DNA of 64,000 nucleotides from assembly GCF_900168165.1 (NCBI RefSeq), contig NZ_FUYV01000015.1, positions 1-64,000 of the forward strand. The letters run 5' to 3'. The notes beneath the pieces were generated by a model. The model did not search any database and was not told the DNA's origin. It saw nothing but the letters and a program-made list of their open reading frames with translations. Origin of the DNA: Alkalitalea saponilacus. Lineage in GTDB: Bacteria > Bacteroidota > Bacteroidia > Bacteroidales > Marinilabiliaceae. The position numbers and the translations under genes were made by a program. Positions 1-8,787 of the stretch are shown piece after piece; position 1 is the stretch's first letter; every line of letters starts with the position of its first letter.

Positions 1-60
1 TCAAGGATATTCCTAAATTAAATTTTTGTCTAACCTTAGATCTTTTGGTATTGCATCAAT

Positions 61-73
61 ATTGTCAAAGAAC
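61..73 (-). promoter_or_regulatory. boxA-like antitermination site in a presumed rRNA leader
   Basis: Read on the minus strand this is GTTCTTTGACAAT, close to the boxA-like GTTCTTTGACA found in leaders just ahead of 16S rRNA genes in Bacteroidota. It lies about 80 nt downstream of the second of two tandem strong promoters and points off the left edge. The rRNA gene itself is not in the window, so the assignment is inferred. Confidence 0.55.
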
Positions 74-152
74 GTTTTCTTATATCTTCTTTCTTCAAAT
101 AGTCGGGAACTTAATCCCTTTCTATCCCACTCCCCTTAGCGGAAAGCGGCTG

Positions 153-185
153 CAAAGATAAACAATTTTATTTCCCTTTTCCAAA
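153..185 (-). promoter_or_regulatory. Minus-strand promoter P2 (presumed rRNA operon)
   Basis: The minus strand shows TTTG (185-182), a 21-nt spacer and TATCTTTG (160-153), followed by GCAGCCGC. This fits the Bacteroidota housekeeping promoter pattern of a -33 TTTG and a -7 TAnnTTTG. It is the downstream member of a tandem pair with the same sequence just after the -7 element. Confidence 0.65.
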
Positions 186-336
186 ATATTATTGAACTTT
201 TTTTGAAGTTTTTTACGCTAAGCTGAAAACCAATTAAATAAAATCTAATCAGCCCTCTTTTAACCAAAAAAAACAGTAAAATTCAATATCCTAATTTCAG
301 TCTTAGGCGCCCCTTAACCTTCTTAAGAAGCGGCTG

Positions 337-368
337 CAAAAGTAGAGGTTCTTATCGGGGTTTCCAAA
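337..368 (-). promoter_or_regulatory. Minus-strand promoter P1 (presumed rRNA operon)
   Basis: The minus strand shows TTTG (368-365), a 20-nt spacer and TACTTTTG (344-337), again followed by CAGCCGCTT. Tandem strong promoters with a long untranslated leader are typical of rRNA operons in this phylum. Confidence 0.65.
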
Positions 369-737
369 TGTTATTTGCTTTTATTTATCTTAAAAAATGT
401 CAATCCACAATGAATCAATCTAAAGCAACATGCATTATAGTTCTTGAAGAATCAAAACATCGTATTTTGATTCTTGATTTAGCAAACATCAGGAAAATGG
501 AATTAAATTTGCACATGTAAAAATCAGCACTATTTTCCTTTAAAAAAAGCAGCTCTTTAATAACAATAGATCGTAAGACTTTTCGCGAGACATTCGGGAT
601 TAGATGTTTTCGCCCCCGTCCCCTAGGGGGGAGATGCAAGTGAGTTTTTTATTATCAGCTGATTGAATAGCACGGCCATAGGTTTGTAAACGTTTGACGA
701 TTAAAATCATAGAAGAAGCTAAAGACCTATTATAATA
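369..737. other. Intergenic region without a supported gene
   Basis: This stretch separates the leftward promoters from the S41 protease gene. A small open frame on the minus strand (415-639) has no recognisable features and I do not call it. Around 613-633 there is a C-rich/G-rich palindrome (CCCCTAGGGG core) followed by text resembling the end of the dispersed repeat at 49303-49433, possibly a very decayed relative. Confidence 0.4.
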
Positions 738-2150
738 ATGAAAGCAACTAAATACATAAAAATAATATTCCTGTTCGCAACAGGAATATTTCTCATTTTA
801 TCATCCTGTAAAAAAGACGATGAAATAAATCCCGGTAATATAGAAGAAATACCATCAGGCATATTAAATATCAACCAATTTATTTCCTACTATATGAATC
901 TGGCGTACTTTTGGAATAAGGAGATGCCTGATATAGATTACAAAACCGAACCCGATCCGGAAAAATACTTTTACAAGCTTCTTAAGGAGCCGGATGACAG
1001 ATGGTCGTTCATTACTGATAACATCACCGAACTTGAAAACTACCTCCAGGGCATAGCAAAAAGCAAAGGCTACTCAATAGCTCCTTACTATTTTAAGGAA
1101 GGCTCCAACCAGGTAGTAGCTTTTGTTCAGTTTGTTTATCGTGACTCGCCTGCCGAACAGGCAGGACTAAAAAGAGGCGACATGTTTTATAAAATCAATG
1201 GGCAAACTATTACCGATATTAACTATCAGCAATTGTTGTCGCTTGATGATGTAACCCTTACAATGGGGCAAATTATTGATGGAGACATTGTAAAACTTGA
1301 TCCTGAAGTAAACATCTCTGCTGTTGAAAATTTCAGTTCCCACCCGATATTATCGACCAGTATCATTGAGGCCAGCGGTTTAAAAATTGGCTATCTGGCC
1401 TACGGATCATTCATCAACAACTTCGATACAGCGATAGTAAATACATTCAGTAGATTTCATGAAGCAGGAGTTGATGAACTGATTCTGGATCTTAGGTACA
1501 ATGGTGGAGGTCATGTGGGATCTGCCGTCACCCTTGCGAGTTTAATTGGATCTGCTGATCTGGCTGACGAGACATTTATATTTGAAAGATGGAATTCGAA
1601 CCTTTCAAGTTTCAATGATGCAGTTAAGTTTGAAGAACAAGGTTTTAACTTAGGATTAAATCGCCTCTTTGTTTTGACTACTGACAGAACAGCTTCAGCC
1701 AGTGAAATGGTTATTTATGGTCTTGAACCATACATTGACATCATTCAGGTTGGGGAAAACACATATGGTAAATATTATGGATCAGTAATCATTTCTGACA
1801 ACAATCAAAACCCTCATATGCGAAGGCACAATTGGGCCATTCAACCAATCGTGTTTCGTGCAGAAAACATTAAAAACAACATCAACTACCAGCAAGGCTT
1901 ACCACCAACATTTACAATCGATGACGACATGTATGCCGTCCATCTTTTTGACGAAGGCGCTCAACTTGGTGAAAAAGAGGAGTTTTTTATTGCCAACGTT
2001 TTGTCCATCATTGAAACCGGTAGTCCAATTTTATCTGATGCGGAGTTAAAACGATCAAGTCTCAGATCATCGAAAGCAGTTAAACTTAAAGACATTCTGA
2101 GTACCTATCATGGATTAATGATTTCAGAACGGACTTCGGGTGATTTTTAA
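738..2150 (+). CDS. S41 (C-terminal processing) family serine protease, lipoprotein
   Basis: A secreted protease of the CtpA/Prc-related S41 family. The N-terminus is a lipoprotein signal with lipobox LSSC (Cys24), so it should be membrane-anchored in the envelope. A PDZ-like domain lies at about residues 125-185 (SPAEQAGLKRGD). The S41 core spans about 210-400, with DLRYNGGG near 251-258, the nucleophile motif TASASEM at 318-324 and a candidate catalytic Lys in TYGKYYG near 345. At 470 aa it matches the Bacteroidota S41 lipoproteins that bind the substrate C-terminus through PDZ. The substrate is unknown. It is a single gene with about 370 bp of noncoding DNA upstream and is convergent with the MlaF gene. 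Confidence 0.88.
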   Translation: MKATKYIKIIFLFATGIFLILSSCKKDDEINPGNIEEIPSGILNINQFISYYMNLAYFWNKEMPDIDYKTEPDPEKYFYKLLKEPDDRWSFITDNITELENYLQGIAKSKGYSIAPYYFKEGSNQVVAFVQFVYRDSPAEQAGLKRGDMFYKINGQTITDINYQQLLSLDDVTLTMGQIIDGDIVKLDPEVNISAVENFSSHPILSTSIIEASGLKIGYLAYGSFINNFDTAIVNTFSRFHEAGVDELILDLRYNGGGHVGSAVTLASLIGSADLADETFIFERWNSNLSSFNDAVKFEEQGFNLGLNRLFVLTTDRTASASEMVIYGLEPYIDIIQVGENTYGKYYGSVIISDNNQNPHMRRHNWAIQPIVFRAENIKNNINYQQGLPPTFTIDDDMYAVHLFDEGAQLGEKEEFFIANVLSIIETGSPILSDAELKRSSLRSSKAVKLKDILSTYHGLMISERTSGDF

Positions 2151-2223
2151 TAAAAGCTCATAGAGCCTCAGGCTTTGATAGGCACCGGGTTCCGAGGACT
2201 ATGAATCGTTCAAGTCTTTAGCG

Positions 2224-2976
2224 TTATAATTTATCCTTTATTTTTCTAAAGAATTTGGATGCAAAAATAAAATCATTCAACTCCTTATTGTCGCTTTGAA
2301 AAATATCCTGACTGCTTCCTTCCCAATATTTTTCGCCATTAAAAATAAATATGATGTGTTCACCTATACCCAAAACGGAATTCATATCATGTGTATTTAC
2401 GATGGTAGTCATGTTATATTCCTTAGTAATTTCCTGAATCAGTTCATCAATTACAATGGCCGTTTTTGGATCCAATCCGGAATTGGGTTCATCACAAAAT
2501 AAATATCTTGGGTTAAGCGCAATGGCACGGGCAATGGCAACTCGCTTCTGCATTCCTCCACTGATCTCGGAAGGATATAGGTGATTCACATTTTCAAGAT
2601 TAACCCTCTTCAGGCAGAAATTGGCTCTCTCACGACGCTCATCCAGCTTTTGTTTTGTAAACATATCAAGAGGAAAACGTACGTTTTCCTCAACGGTTAA
2701 CGAGTCAAACAGAGCCGATCCCTGAAACAGCATCCCCATCTCCTGTCGAACTTTTATGCGATCCTTATCGGGCATTCGTGTAAAATCTCTGTCATCATAT
2801 AAAATATCACCCGAATCTACTTCATGCAAACCTACCAACGACTTCAGAAAAACAGTTTTACCCGAACCACTTTGACCAATGATCAGGTTGGTTTGCCCTG
2901 GTTTAAAAACTGCTGATACATCCTTTAATATTGTCTTACCATCAAAGGATTTTATAATGTTTCGTGCTTCAATCAT
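2224..2976 (-). CDS. mlaF: MlaF-like ABC transporter ATPase (phospholipid/lipid transport)
   Basis: ATP-binding subunit of a Mla-type lipid transporter. It carries Walker A GQSGSGKT near residues 34-41, the signature ISGGMQKR near 138-145 and Walker B YLFCDEPNSGLDP near 158-170, which is the MlaF/Ttg2A pattern (CDEPNSGLDP rather than LDEPT). Its start codon overlaps the stop of the permease gene by 4 nt (ATGA), so translation is coupled. No MlaD-type MCE protein lies next to it; in Bacteroidota it is often encoded immediately downstream or elsewhere. At 250 aa it is full length. The partner and function are taken from the family; the direction of lipid flow is not visible here. Confidence 0.88.
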   Translation of the reverse strand: MIEARNIIKSFDGKTILKDVSAVFKPGQTNLIIGQSGSGKTVFLKSLVGLHEVDSGDILYDDRDFTRMPDKDRIKVRQEMGMLFQGSALFDSLTVEENVRFPLDMFTKQKLDERRERANFCLKRVNLENVNHLYPSEISGGMQKRVAIARAIALNPRYLFCDEPNSGLDPKTAIVIDELIQEITKEYNMTTIVNTHDMNSVLGIGEHIIFIFNGEKYWEGSSQDIFQSDNKELNDFIFASKFFRKIKDKL

Positions 2977-3713
2977 GCCAATAAAAGCTGCGTTAAAATC
3001 AGATTAAATAATAGGATCTGGATGCTGCTTATAACAACAGCACGGGTGCTTGATCGTCCCACTTCAAGAGATCCGCCTGTTGAATAATACCCCCAATAAC
3101 CAGCAATGGTTGTGATAAGAAATGCAAAAACCACCGACTTAATTAAGGAATAGGTAATGTAAAACGGTATAAACATATATTGTATCCCGTAAATAAATTC
3201 ATCTGAGGGTACAACCCCCGTTGTTGTTCCAGCTGTCCATCCCCCAATAATTCCAACTCCCATGCTGATGATAACCAAAAAAGGAATCATTATAATCAAA
3301 GCCATCACCTTTGGTAAAACAAGGTATCCGGCTGAATTTATTCCCATCACATCAAGCACATCAATCTGTTCGGTAACACGCATGGTTCCAATTTCTGATG
3401 CTATATGAGAGCCAACTTTTCCGGCCAGAATTAAACTGACAATGGTGCTTGAAAACTCCAATATAATGGAGTCGCGGGCAGCCAGACCAATCGCGTATTT
3501 CGGGATGATTGGCAAATCGATGTTATAGGCTGTTTGAAGTGTTATGACAGCACCCATAAAAAAAGAGATAATCACCACAATGCCCACTGAACTCAAACCC
3601 AAAACATCCATTTCACGCACGATCTGCTTAAAAAAAATACGATGTTTCACAGGCCTGCCAAAAACCTGTTTCACAAACATTGCGTAACGTCCTATATGAA
3701 ATAAAAAACTCAT
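2973..3713 (-). CDS. mlaE: MlaE-like ABC transporter permease
   Basis: Integral-membrane permease of the MlaE (YrbE) family, with about five hydrophobic segments, the conserved LGLSSVGIV stretch and a core like GKVGSHIASEIGTMRVTEQ split over 138-158. I chose the ATG at 3713 (246 aa), because homologues usually begin with a short basic segment equivalent to FHIGRYAMFVKQVF. The same frame is open to a TTG at 3830, adding 39 residues with another hydrophobic stretch. A promoter-like element ends at 3841, so the longer form would be almost leaderless. It is cotranscribed with mlaF. Together the two form the inner-membrane engine of a retrograde or anterograde phospholipid transporter. Confidence 0.85.
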   Translation of the reverse strand: MSFLFHIGRYAMFVKQVFGRPVKHRIFFKQIVREMDVLGLSSVGIVVIISFFMGAVITLQTAYNIDLPIIPKYAIGLAARDSIILEFSSTIVSLILAGKVGSHIASEIGTMRVTEQIDVLDVMGINSAGYLVLPKVMALIIMIPFLVIISMGVGIIGGWTAGTTTGVVPSDEFIYGIQYMFIPFYITYSLIKSVVFAFLITTIAGYWGYYSTGGSLEVGRSSTRAVVISSIQILLFNLILTQLLLA

Positions 3714-3840
3714 AATTACTTTACTAAAATTTAAAAGCACGATACAGATGATCGTATGCAAAACTAATTGCGAATAACTAATGTGCTGAATAACCTGCCA
3801 TAACGCATCATATTTCCAGTCAGCACACAAAAAGAAAATC

Positions 3841-3873
3841 TAAATATAGTCAGAAGTTTTAAAAAAAGACAAA
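3841..3873 (-). promoter_or_regulatory. Candidate promoter for mlaE-mlaF
   Basis: On the minus strand TTTG (3873-3870), a 21-nt spacer and TATATTTA (3848-3841) match the Bacteroidota consensus with one mismatch in the -7 element. Transcription would start near 3836, giving a leader of about 120 nt to the ATG at 3713. Confidence 0.45.
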
Positions 3874-4104
3874 TGGTTGCTATTTTTGAAGAATGGTACG
3901 AATTTTATGAGTATATATTCTGCTCAACATGGTATGTTATTCTAAAAAAAAAGGAGGCTTGTTGAAATATTAAAAAACACTCCGTATTTTAATATATAAC
4001 ATCACATTTTCATAACCTTACATACGCGCTAATAGAATTTAAGCCACTGAGACTATTACTTTAAAAGGATTCATAGAAATATATAACATATAAACATCAT
4101 TAAA

Positions 4105-5193
4105 ATGGATAAAAACACATATTGCATCATCATGGCCGGAGGCGTCGGTAGTCGATTTTGGCCATTGAGTAAAAGTTCAACACCCAAGCAATTTCTTGAT
4201 ATTCTGGGAACCGGAAAAAGTTTGATTCGACAGACCTTTGAAAGATTCCTGCCATTATGCCCAGTGGAAAACTTCCTTGTTGTAACAAGCAATGAGTACA
4301 AAAGCAAAGTACTTGAACAGGTACCAGAATTAACCGAAGATCAGGTGTTGCTTGAACCGTTCAGAAGAAATACTGCTCCATGCATTGCATACGCAAATGC
4401 ATGGATAAGATCAAAAAACAAAGATGCAAACATTGTTGTAACGCCTGCCGATCACCTGATCCTTAACGAGAACAAATTTATTGATTCCATAAAAAAAGGG
4501 GTTGAGTTCGTGGACAATCAGGATGTACTATTAACATTGGGCATTAAACCACATCGGCCGGAAACGGGCTACGGATATATTCAGGTTGGAGATGAGAACA
4601 ACACAGAATTTAAAAATTTCAGTAAAGTAAAAACCTTCACTGAAAAACCAGACTTAGAACTTGCAAAAGTATTTTTTGAAAGCGGAGAATTCTTTTGGAA
4701 CAGCGGCATATTTATATGGTCGCTATCGTCAATTGATCAGGCTTTTTCTGACCATCTAAATGATGTACACAAGCTTTTTGCCAAGCTTGATGAACACATC
4801 GGGGCAAAAAACGAACCAGAGATCATCAACAGAACCTATGCCGAATGCAAAAACATATCTATTGACTATGGTGTAATGGAAAAAGCAACCAATGTGTATG
4901 TACAGACAGTTGATTTCGGTTGGTCTGATCTTGGAACCTGGTCGTCTCTTTATGAATACTCACCCCAGGATAAGAATGACAATGCTGTTATTTGCGGTAA
5001 AGCACTATTATATGATACCCAAAATAGTATTGTAAACGTTCCAAAGGATAAAGTTGCAGTGATTCAAGGACTCAATGATTATATAGTTGTAGATTCCTCA
5101 GATGCAATATTGATTTGCCCTAAAGACAATGAACAACAAATAAGACAATTTACTACAGATATAAAAACTGAATTCGGAGATTCCAGTTTATAA
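4105..5193 (+). CDS. manC: Mannose-1-phosphate guanylyltransferase
   Basis: Makes GDP-mannose from mannose-1-phosphate and GTP in the cytoplasm, supplying mannose and fucose for surface polysaccharides and protein glycosylation. The nucleotidyltransferase signature GGVGSRFWPLSKSSTPKQF runs from about residue 12. Further family motifs are VTPADHL, FTEKPDLELA, WNSGIF and SIDYGVMEKA. At 362 aa it is the short monofunctional form without the isomerase cupin domain of the longer ManC/AlgA proteins. It stands alone, with a strong terminator immediately downstream. Confidence 0.93.
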   Translation: MDKNTYCIIMAGGVGSRFWPLSKSSTPKQFLDILGTGKSLIRQTFERFLPLCPVENFLVVTSNEYKSKVLEQVPELTEDQVLLEPFRRNTAPCIAYANAWIRSKNKDANIVVTPADHLILNENKFIDSIKKGVEFVDNQDVLLTLGIKPHRPETGYGYIQVGDENNTEFKNFSKVKTFTEKPDLELAKVFFESGEFFWNSGIFIWSLSSIDQAFSDHLNDVHKLFAKLDEHIGAKNEPEIINRTYAECKNISIDYGVMEKATNVYVQTVDFGWSDLGTWSSLYEYSPQDKNDNAVICGKALLYDTQNSIVNVPKDKVAVIQGLNDYIVVDSSDAILICPKDNEQQIRQFTTDIKTEFGDSSL

Positions 5194-5196
5194 AAA

Positions 5197-5233
5197 AAGG
5201 GGTTGTCGCATGACAACCCCCTTATTATTTTTT
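5197..5233 (+). terminator. Rho-independent terminator, probably bidirectional
   Basis: A perfect 9-bp stem (GGGGTTGTC at 5199-5207, GACAACCCC at 5212-5220) with a 4-nt loop is flanked by an A-run on the left and a T-rich run on the right. It lies between the convergent manC and gldN genes and could serve both. Confidence 0.9.
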
Positions 5234-5268
5234 CAACTCAGAGAAAACATTATTTAAAAAACTCACTC

Positions 5269-6123
5269 CTACCATTCCCAAAGATCATGCTCGAAGGTGA
5301 ATATTTCATCACGAATTCTTTGAGATTCCAGGATTGCTTCAATACCTACAGCATACTCTTCAATGCTGCGATTTTGATGAACGTTTGACTCCTGAACAAT
5401 GTAACTGCTGAAATACCTTTTGATAAAGATGTCATCAAAAGAGCGACGCTGGGCATCATTAATGGGATTGAACACCTCGTGACGAGCAAACAGATCTCTC
5501 GCTTCAGGGAAGTTTATCCAGAAAGTCTGACGACGAACAACTTCTCCAGCTTCATTAACCTCTTCTCTGATTGGGCAAAGTCCTAAGATGCGCACGTCCA
5601 TCCGGCTATAGTTCTTATCGAAAAACCACACTTCTTTTACCATAACCTGTCTTACCTCATCGTACCGAACGTCTCTTGTAACTTCCATCTCCACATATGT
5701 ATCGGTATCCGGATTATACACCTCTGTAAGCTCAGTGGTAGCCCCCATGACTTCATTCACCTCATTAATTCCAATTCTCACGCGAAATTCATCATCGGTA
5801 GTACTATATGCTGGTAGACCTTCATACTGAATACCATGCATTAAGAGACCAACCAAGCTATAACGGTCATCTGCAGGAGCAATGGGATAATATAGGGGCA
5901 GATTGATTTTTTCACGTAAATCAATGATTCGCCATATTCTTTTAGACCAGATAATGTCCGCCTCTCTAATAGATGGATAAGGAATTGGTCTTTTGTTTGT
6001 AATGTGTTCCTTTTCGAAAATATTATCTACCGGTCTGCCATCTCTCTGGCTGAAAGACTCTGCAGGCAGAATCAATAAACCGAAAATAAATACACTTACT
6101 AGAAGAAATACCTGTTTTCTCAT
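5269..6123 (-). CDS. gldN: Gliding motility / type IX secretion protein GldN (PorN)
   Basis: Periplasmic component of the T9SS core. Family knowledge places GldN/PorN with GldK/PorK in the ring attached to the outer membrane. A signal peptide is visible (hydrophobic residues 5-22, then ESFSQR). The body has GldN-like features such as the late segment RSFDDIFIKRYFSSYIVQESN and the acidic/aromatic ending FEHDLWEW. At 284 aa the length is normal. It is the last gene of sprF-gldK-gldL-gldM-gldN, 45 nt after gldM, and is followed by a strong terminator. Confidence 0.92.
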   Translation of the reverse strand: MRKQVFLLVSVFIFGLLILPAESFSQRDGRPVDNIFEKEHITNKRPIPYPSIREADIIWSKRIWRIIDLREKINLPLYYPIAPADDRYSLVGLLMHGIQYEGLPAYSTTDDEFRVRIGINEVNEVMGATTELTEVYNPDTDTYVEMEVTRDVRYDEVRQVMVKEVWFFDKNYSRMDVRILGLCPIREEVNEAGEVVRRQTFWINFPEARDLFARHEVFNPINDAQRRSFDDIFIKRYFSSYIVQESNVHQNRSIEEYAVGIEAILESQRIRDEIFTFEHDLWEW

Positions 6124-6168
6124 GGTTGTATGTTTTAGTAATTCTAAAGTTTTTTCAATCTTATATAG

Positions 6169-7716
6169 TTAATCTATCGTTAGAGTAATGGAACTTAAGT
6201 TCCGTGTTCTTCCATCAGGCCCAACAGCACGAATGTCATCAATAATGATACGTTGTCCTCTTGTGGCAGCTCTAATTAAGTCCTTTTGCTCTTCAGTAAA
6301 CATGTTATTGCTCGAACGTTGGTCTACCATAAAACCTCTTTGAACGGTAGAAACACGGAATTGAGTTACCCGGAATGTAAGGTCAAAATCAAAATTCTCC
6401 ATATCCGCAACAATTCCCATCTGAGCAAGAAGCACCTGCCTAGCAATGGCTCCCTCACTAACTCCACCGACTTTTGCAACCGGGTTAGGCACTCTGTTAA
6501 TCCTGAAATTACGACTTCCTAGATTTTGCATTCTCCCGTTAATTTCAGTGGTAACTGTTACAACAGCTTCTCTACCTGCAGAGCCGGCATTGGGTTGCAC
6601 TATGTATTCATTTCCACGTCGCGTATATGTTGCATTAGAGATGTTGACCCTCAATCTTTCAGAAGGAACTCCCGGTGCAGATATCTCAACAGGATTTTCT
6701 ACCCCTTCGTAAAACACATTCATTTTGGTTGGTGACACCACTACGTTTGGCTCCATCACATGAAACTGACCTCCTACCTGCTGTGGTGTAGTCCAGCCTT
6801 CAGGACCCATTATGGATATCTCAGCCTGCCATGAGTTGTCCCCCAATCTGGATGCCGGGATTTCAAGAATTCCACGTCCATCAGCAGTCCTGAGTTCCTG
6901 TCCGTTAAAGATAACTCGCGGTGGAAACTCATCATCATATGCGGCCATCATAATTTCAGCCCGATAAGTATCACCTCTCATAACATGTTGCGAACTTGGA
7001 ATCACCAAAGGCCCAATTTTATTAAATCTGAAGGTTCCTTCATCAACCCTCATAAACAAATGACGAACTACATCAGCTTCCATATTACGCACATCAGCCT
7101 GAATCTGGCTTAACATAGCCATTGATCCGGCCATTGGAACATAATAAAACTTTGAATCCTCCCAACTTCTTTGAACTCCTTCCCGAGGTTCGGGATCGGC
7201 TGTAGAAAGATTGGTATTAATACGGGCAATTAAAGCTGTATCTCCTTCAACAAGGCTTGATAATAGCTCTCTATAATCATTTATATGGTTTTTAAGAGTA
7301 TCACTTCGACGGCGTCCTGATGGTTCTGATAACAGTAGCTGACCTACAACACTGGTGTTGTTCTTCGATTTATAATTTTCCACTGTATAGCTTGGACCAT
7401 CAGCTGTATGCACCAGTAAAAGTTTGATTCCCTGAATATAGTCAACTAGGAAATCGGCTTTTTCCCTCACCTGTAAAGCTTCCTCATAAAACTCTTCTAC
7501 TCTTGGATTTAAAAGGGCTCCTTCTGCAAATTGTCTATATAGCTCTTCATTCTTAGCTTCCACAGACTCCTTAGCTTGCAGAATACTTCTATCTACCAGA
7601 ATAAAAGCATTTAATAATTCTGCTGAAACATTTAACGCAAGCATCGCAGTAAGAAAGAGATACATCATCCCAATCATCTTTTGCCGCGGTGTTTCAGGAC
7701 AGTTTCCTCCAGCCAT
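6169..7716 (-). CDS. gldM: Gliding motility / type IX secretion motor protein GldM (PorM)
   Basis: With GldL it forms the inner-membrane proton-driven rotary motor of the T9SS; its periplasmic arm reaches the GldK/GldN ring. The sequence starts with the family's MAGGNCPETPRQKMIGMMYL. One transmembrane helix follows at about 15-37, then a helical region (about 40-230) and three to four beta-sandwich-like domains (about 235-515). At 515 aa it is full length. It lies 38 nt after gldL. Confidence 0.95.
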   Translation of the reverse strand: MAGGNCPETPRQKMIGMMYLFLTAMLALNVSAELLNAFILVDRSILQAKESVEAKNEELYRQFAEGALLNPRVEEFYEEALQVREKADFLVDYIQGIKLLLVHTADGPSYTVENYKSKNNTSVVGQLLLSEPSGRRRSDTLKNHINDYRELLSSLVEGDTALIARINTNLSTADPEPREGVQRSWEDSKFYYVPMAGSMAMLSQIQADVRNMEADVVRHLFMRVDEGTFRFNKIGPLVIPSSQHVMRGDTYRAEIMMAAYDDEFPPRVIFNGQELRTADGRGILEIPASRLGDNSWQAEISIMGPEGWTTPQQVGGQFHVMEPNVVVSPTKMNVFYEGVENPVEISAPGVPSERLRVNISNATYTRRGNEYIVQPNAGSAGREAVVTVTTEINGRMQNLGSRNFRINRVPNPVAKVGGVSEGAIARQVLLAQMGIVADMENFDFDLTFRVTQFRVSTVQRGFMVDQRSSNNMFTEEQKDLIRAATRGQRIIIDDIRAVGPDGRTRNLSSITLTID

Positions 7717-7754
7717 AATTCAAAGTTCTTTAATATCTTGTGATTAAGGTTATC

Positions 7755-8747
7755 CTACTTATTACCACCTACGCTCATTGCGCTCAACATGTTTCCGTAA
7801 ATGGAGTTAAGGTCGCCTAACGTTTTGGTTAAATTTGCTACTTCCTGCTTATATGCAGCTGTGTCAGAAACCGATTGGCTCATGTGTTGAGAAATATCTC
7901 CAAGGCTTTTTGTTAATTGTTGAGATGACTGAACCTGATCGTTAATACTGGATAATTGCAATTCATAAGCAGAGTTAATGGCTGCCAATTTTTGATTGGC
8001 AGAAGCCAACCCTTCAGTGTATTTTGCACCATCGCCGGAAACTTTCTCAACCTGCGTGGTCATAGACTCTCCAAGAGCCTGATATGATTGTACCAGTTTA
8101 TCGCCACTCTCTTTCAAAACATCAACAAATGACTCTCCGGTAGCTGTTAATTTCTGAGAAAACTGTGTTCCAGATGATGAAACCGATTGAGCAGTATTTA
8201 CAAAAGAACTGGCTAAAGATTCTGCTGATTCTCCAAGTTTTGAAGACACACCGGCAAAACTGCCAACGCTGTCTGATGCTGATTTCATAGCTTGTAAGTA
8301 TGCCTCAGTTGCCATACTTGCTTCGCTAAGATTTGAAAGACTACTTGCAGTTTGAGATAGTTTCTTTATCCCTTCACTAAGCTTTTCAACAGTTGAAACG
8401 TCCAAATGACCTCCCTGTATAAGAGCTGCAAGTTCGCTTCCTCCACCACCTCCTACTGCAACTCCACCACCTCCGGCATTCAGACTCACTTTTGATTCGC
8501 GGGGTTCAAGACCAACAAGTTCGGGGTAAACCAAGCTCCAATCGGGCATCTCATGTGGGGGTTCGAAAGCAGAAAGAAAAAATATTAATGCCTCTGTACC
8601 TAGTCCTGCCATCAACATATAGTCAGCTCCAGGCCAGTGCAAAATCTTCCATAACGCTCCCAAAATCACTACTGCTGCACCGATTCCGTATGTCTTAGCC
8701 ATTATTTTTTTATAGGCCGGACTTCCAAAAAAACCACTTCCACTCAT
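7755..8747 (-). CDS. gldL: Gliding motility / type IX secretion motor protein GldL (PorL)
   Basis: Inner-membrane motor component that surrounds the GldM helix dimer. There are two transmembrane helices (about 16-33 and 41-60) containing the typical KILHWPGAD loop and the membrane Glu in LGTEALIFF, thought to take part in proton coupling. A Gly-rich linker (near 105-117) and a long cytoplasmic Ala/Ser/Gln-rich coiled coil (about 120-325) follow. At 330 aa it is longer than many Flavobacterium GldL proteins (about 215 aa) and closer to the Bacteroidales PorL length. Confidence 0.94.
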   Translation of the reverse strand: MSGSGFFGSPAYKKIMAKTYGIGAAVVILGALWKILHWPGADYMLMAGLGTEALIFFLSAFEPPHEMPDWSLVYPELVGLEPRESKVSLNAGGGGVAVGGGGGSELAALIQGGHLDVSTVEKLSEGIKKLSQTASSLSNLSEASMATEAYLQAMKSASDSVGSFAGVSSKLGESAESLASSFVNTAQSVSSSGTQFSQKLTATGESFVDVLKESGDKLVQSYQALGESMTTQVEKVSGDGAKYTEGLASANQKLAAINSAYELQLSSINDQVQSSQQLTKSLGDISQHMSQSVSDTAAYKQEVANLTKTLGDLNSIYGNMLSAMSVGGNK

Positions 8748-8787
8748 TTTTCTCTTTATTATCGTGGGTTAATACTTAAAGCTCAAA

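Noticed and set aside
415-639. A 74-codon minus-strand ORF near the left end
   Set aside because: No homology that I recognise, basic random-like composition, and it starts inside a GC-rich palindrome; not called as a gene.
4071-4307. ORF opposite the start of manC
   Set aside because: It lies antisense to a strong conserved gene and has no features of its own; a shadow frame.
6286-6735. Several plus-strand ORFs opposite gldM
   Set aside because: Antisense shadows of a conserved gene with no signal peptide or motif.
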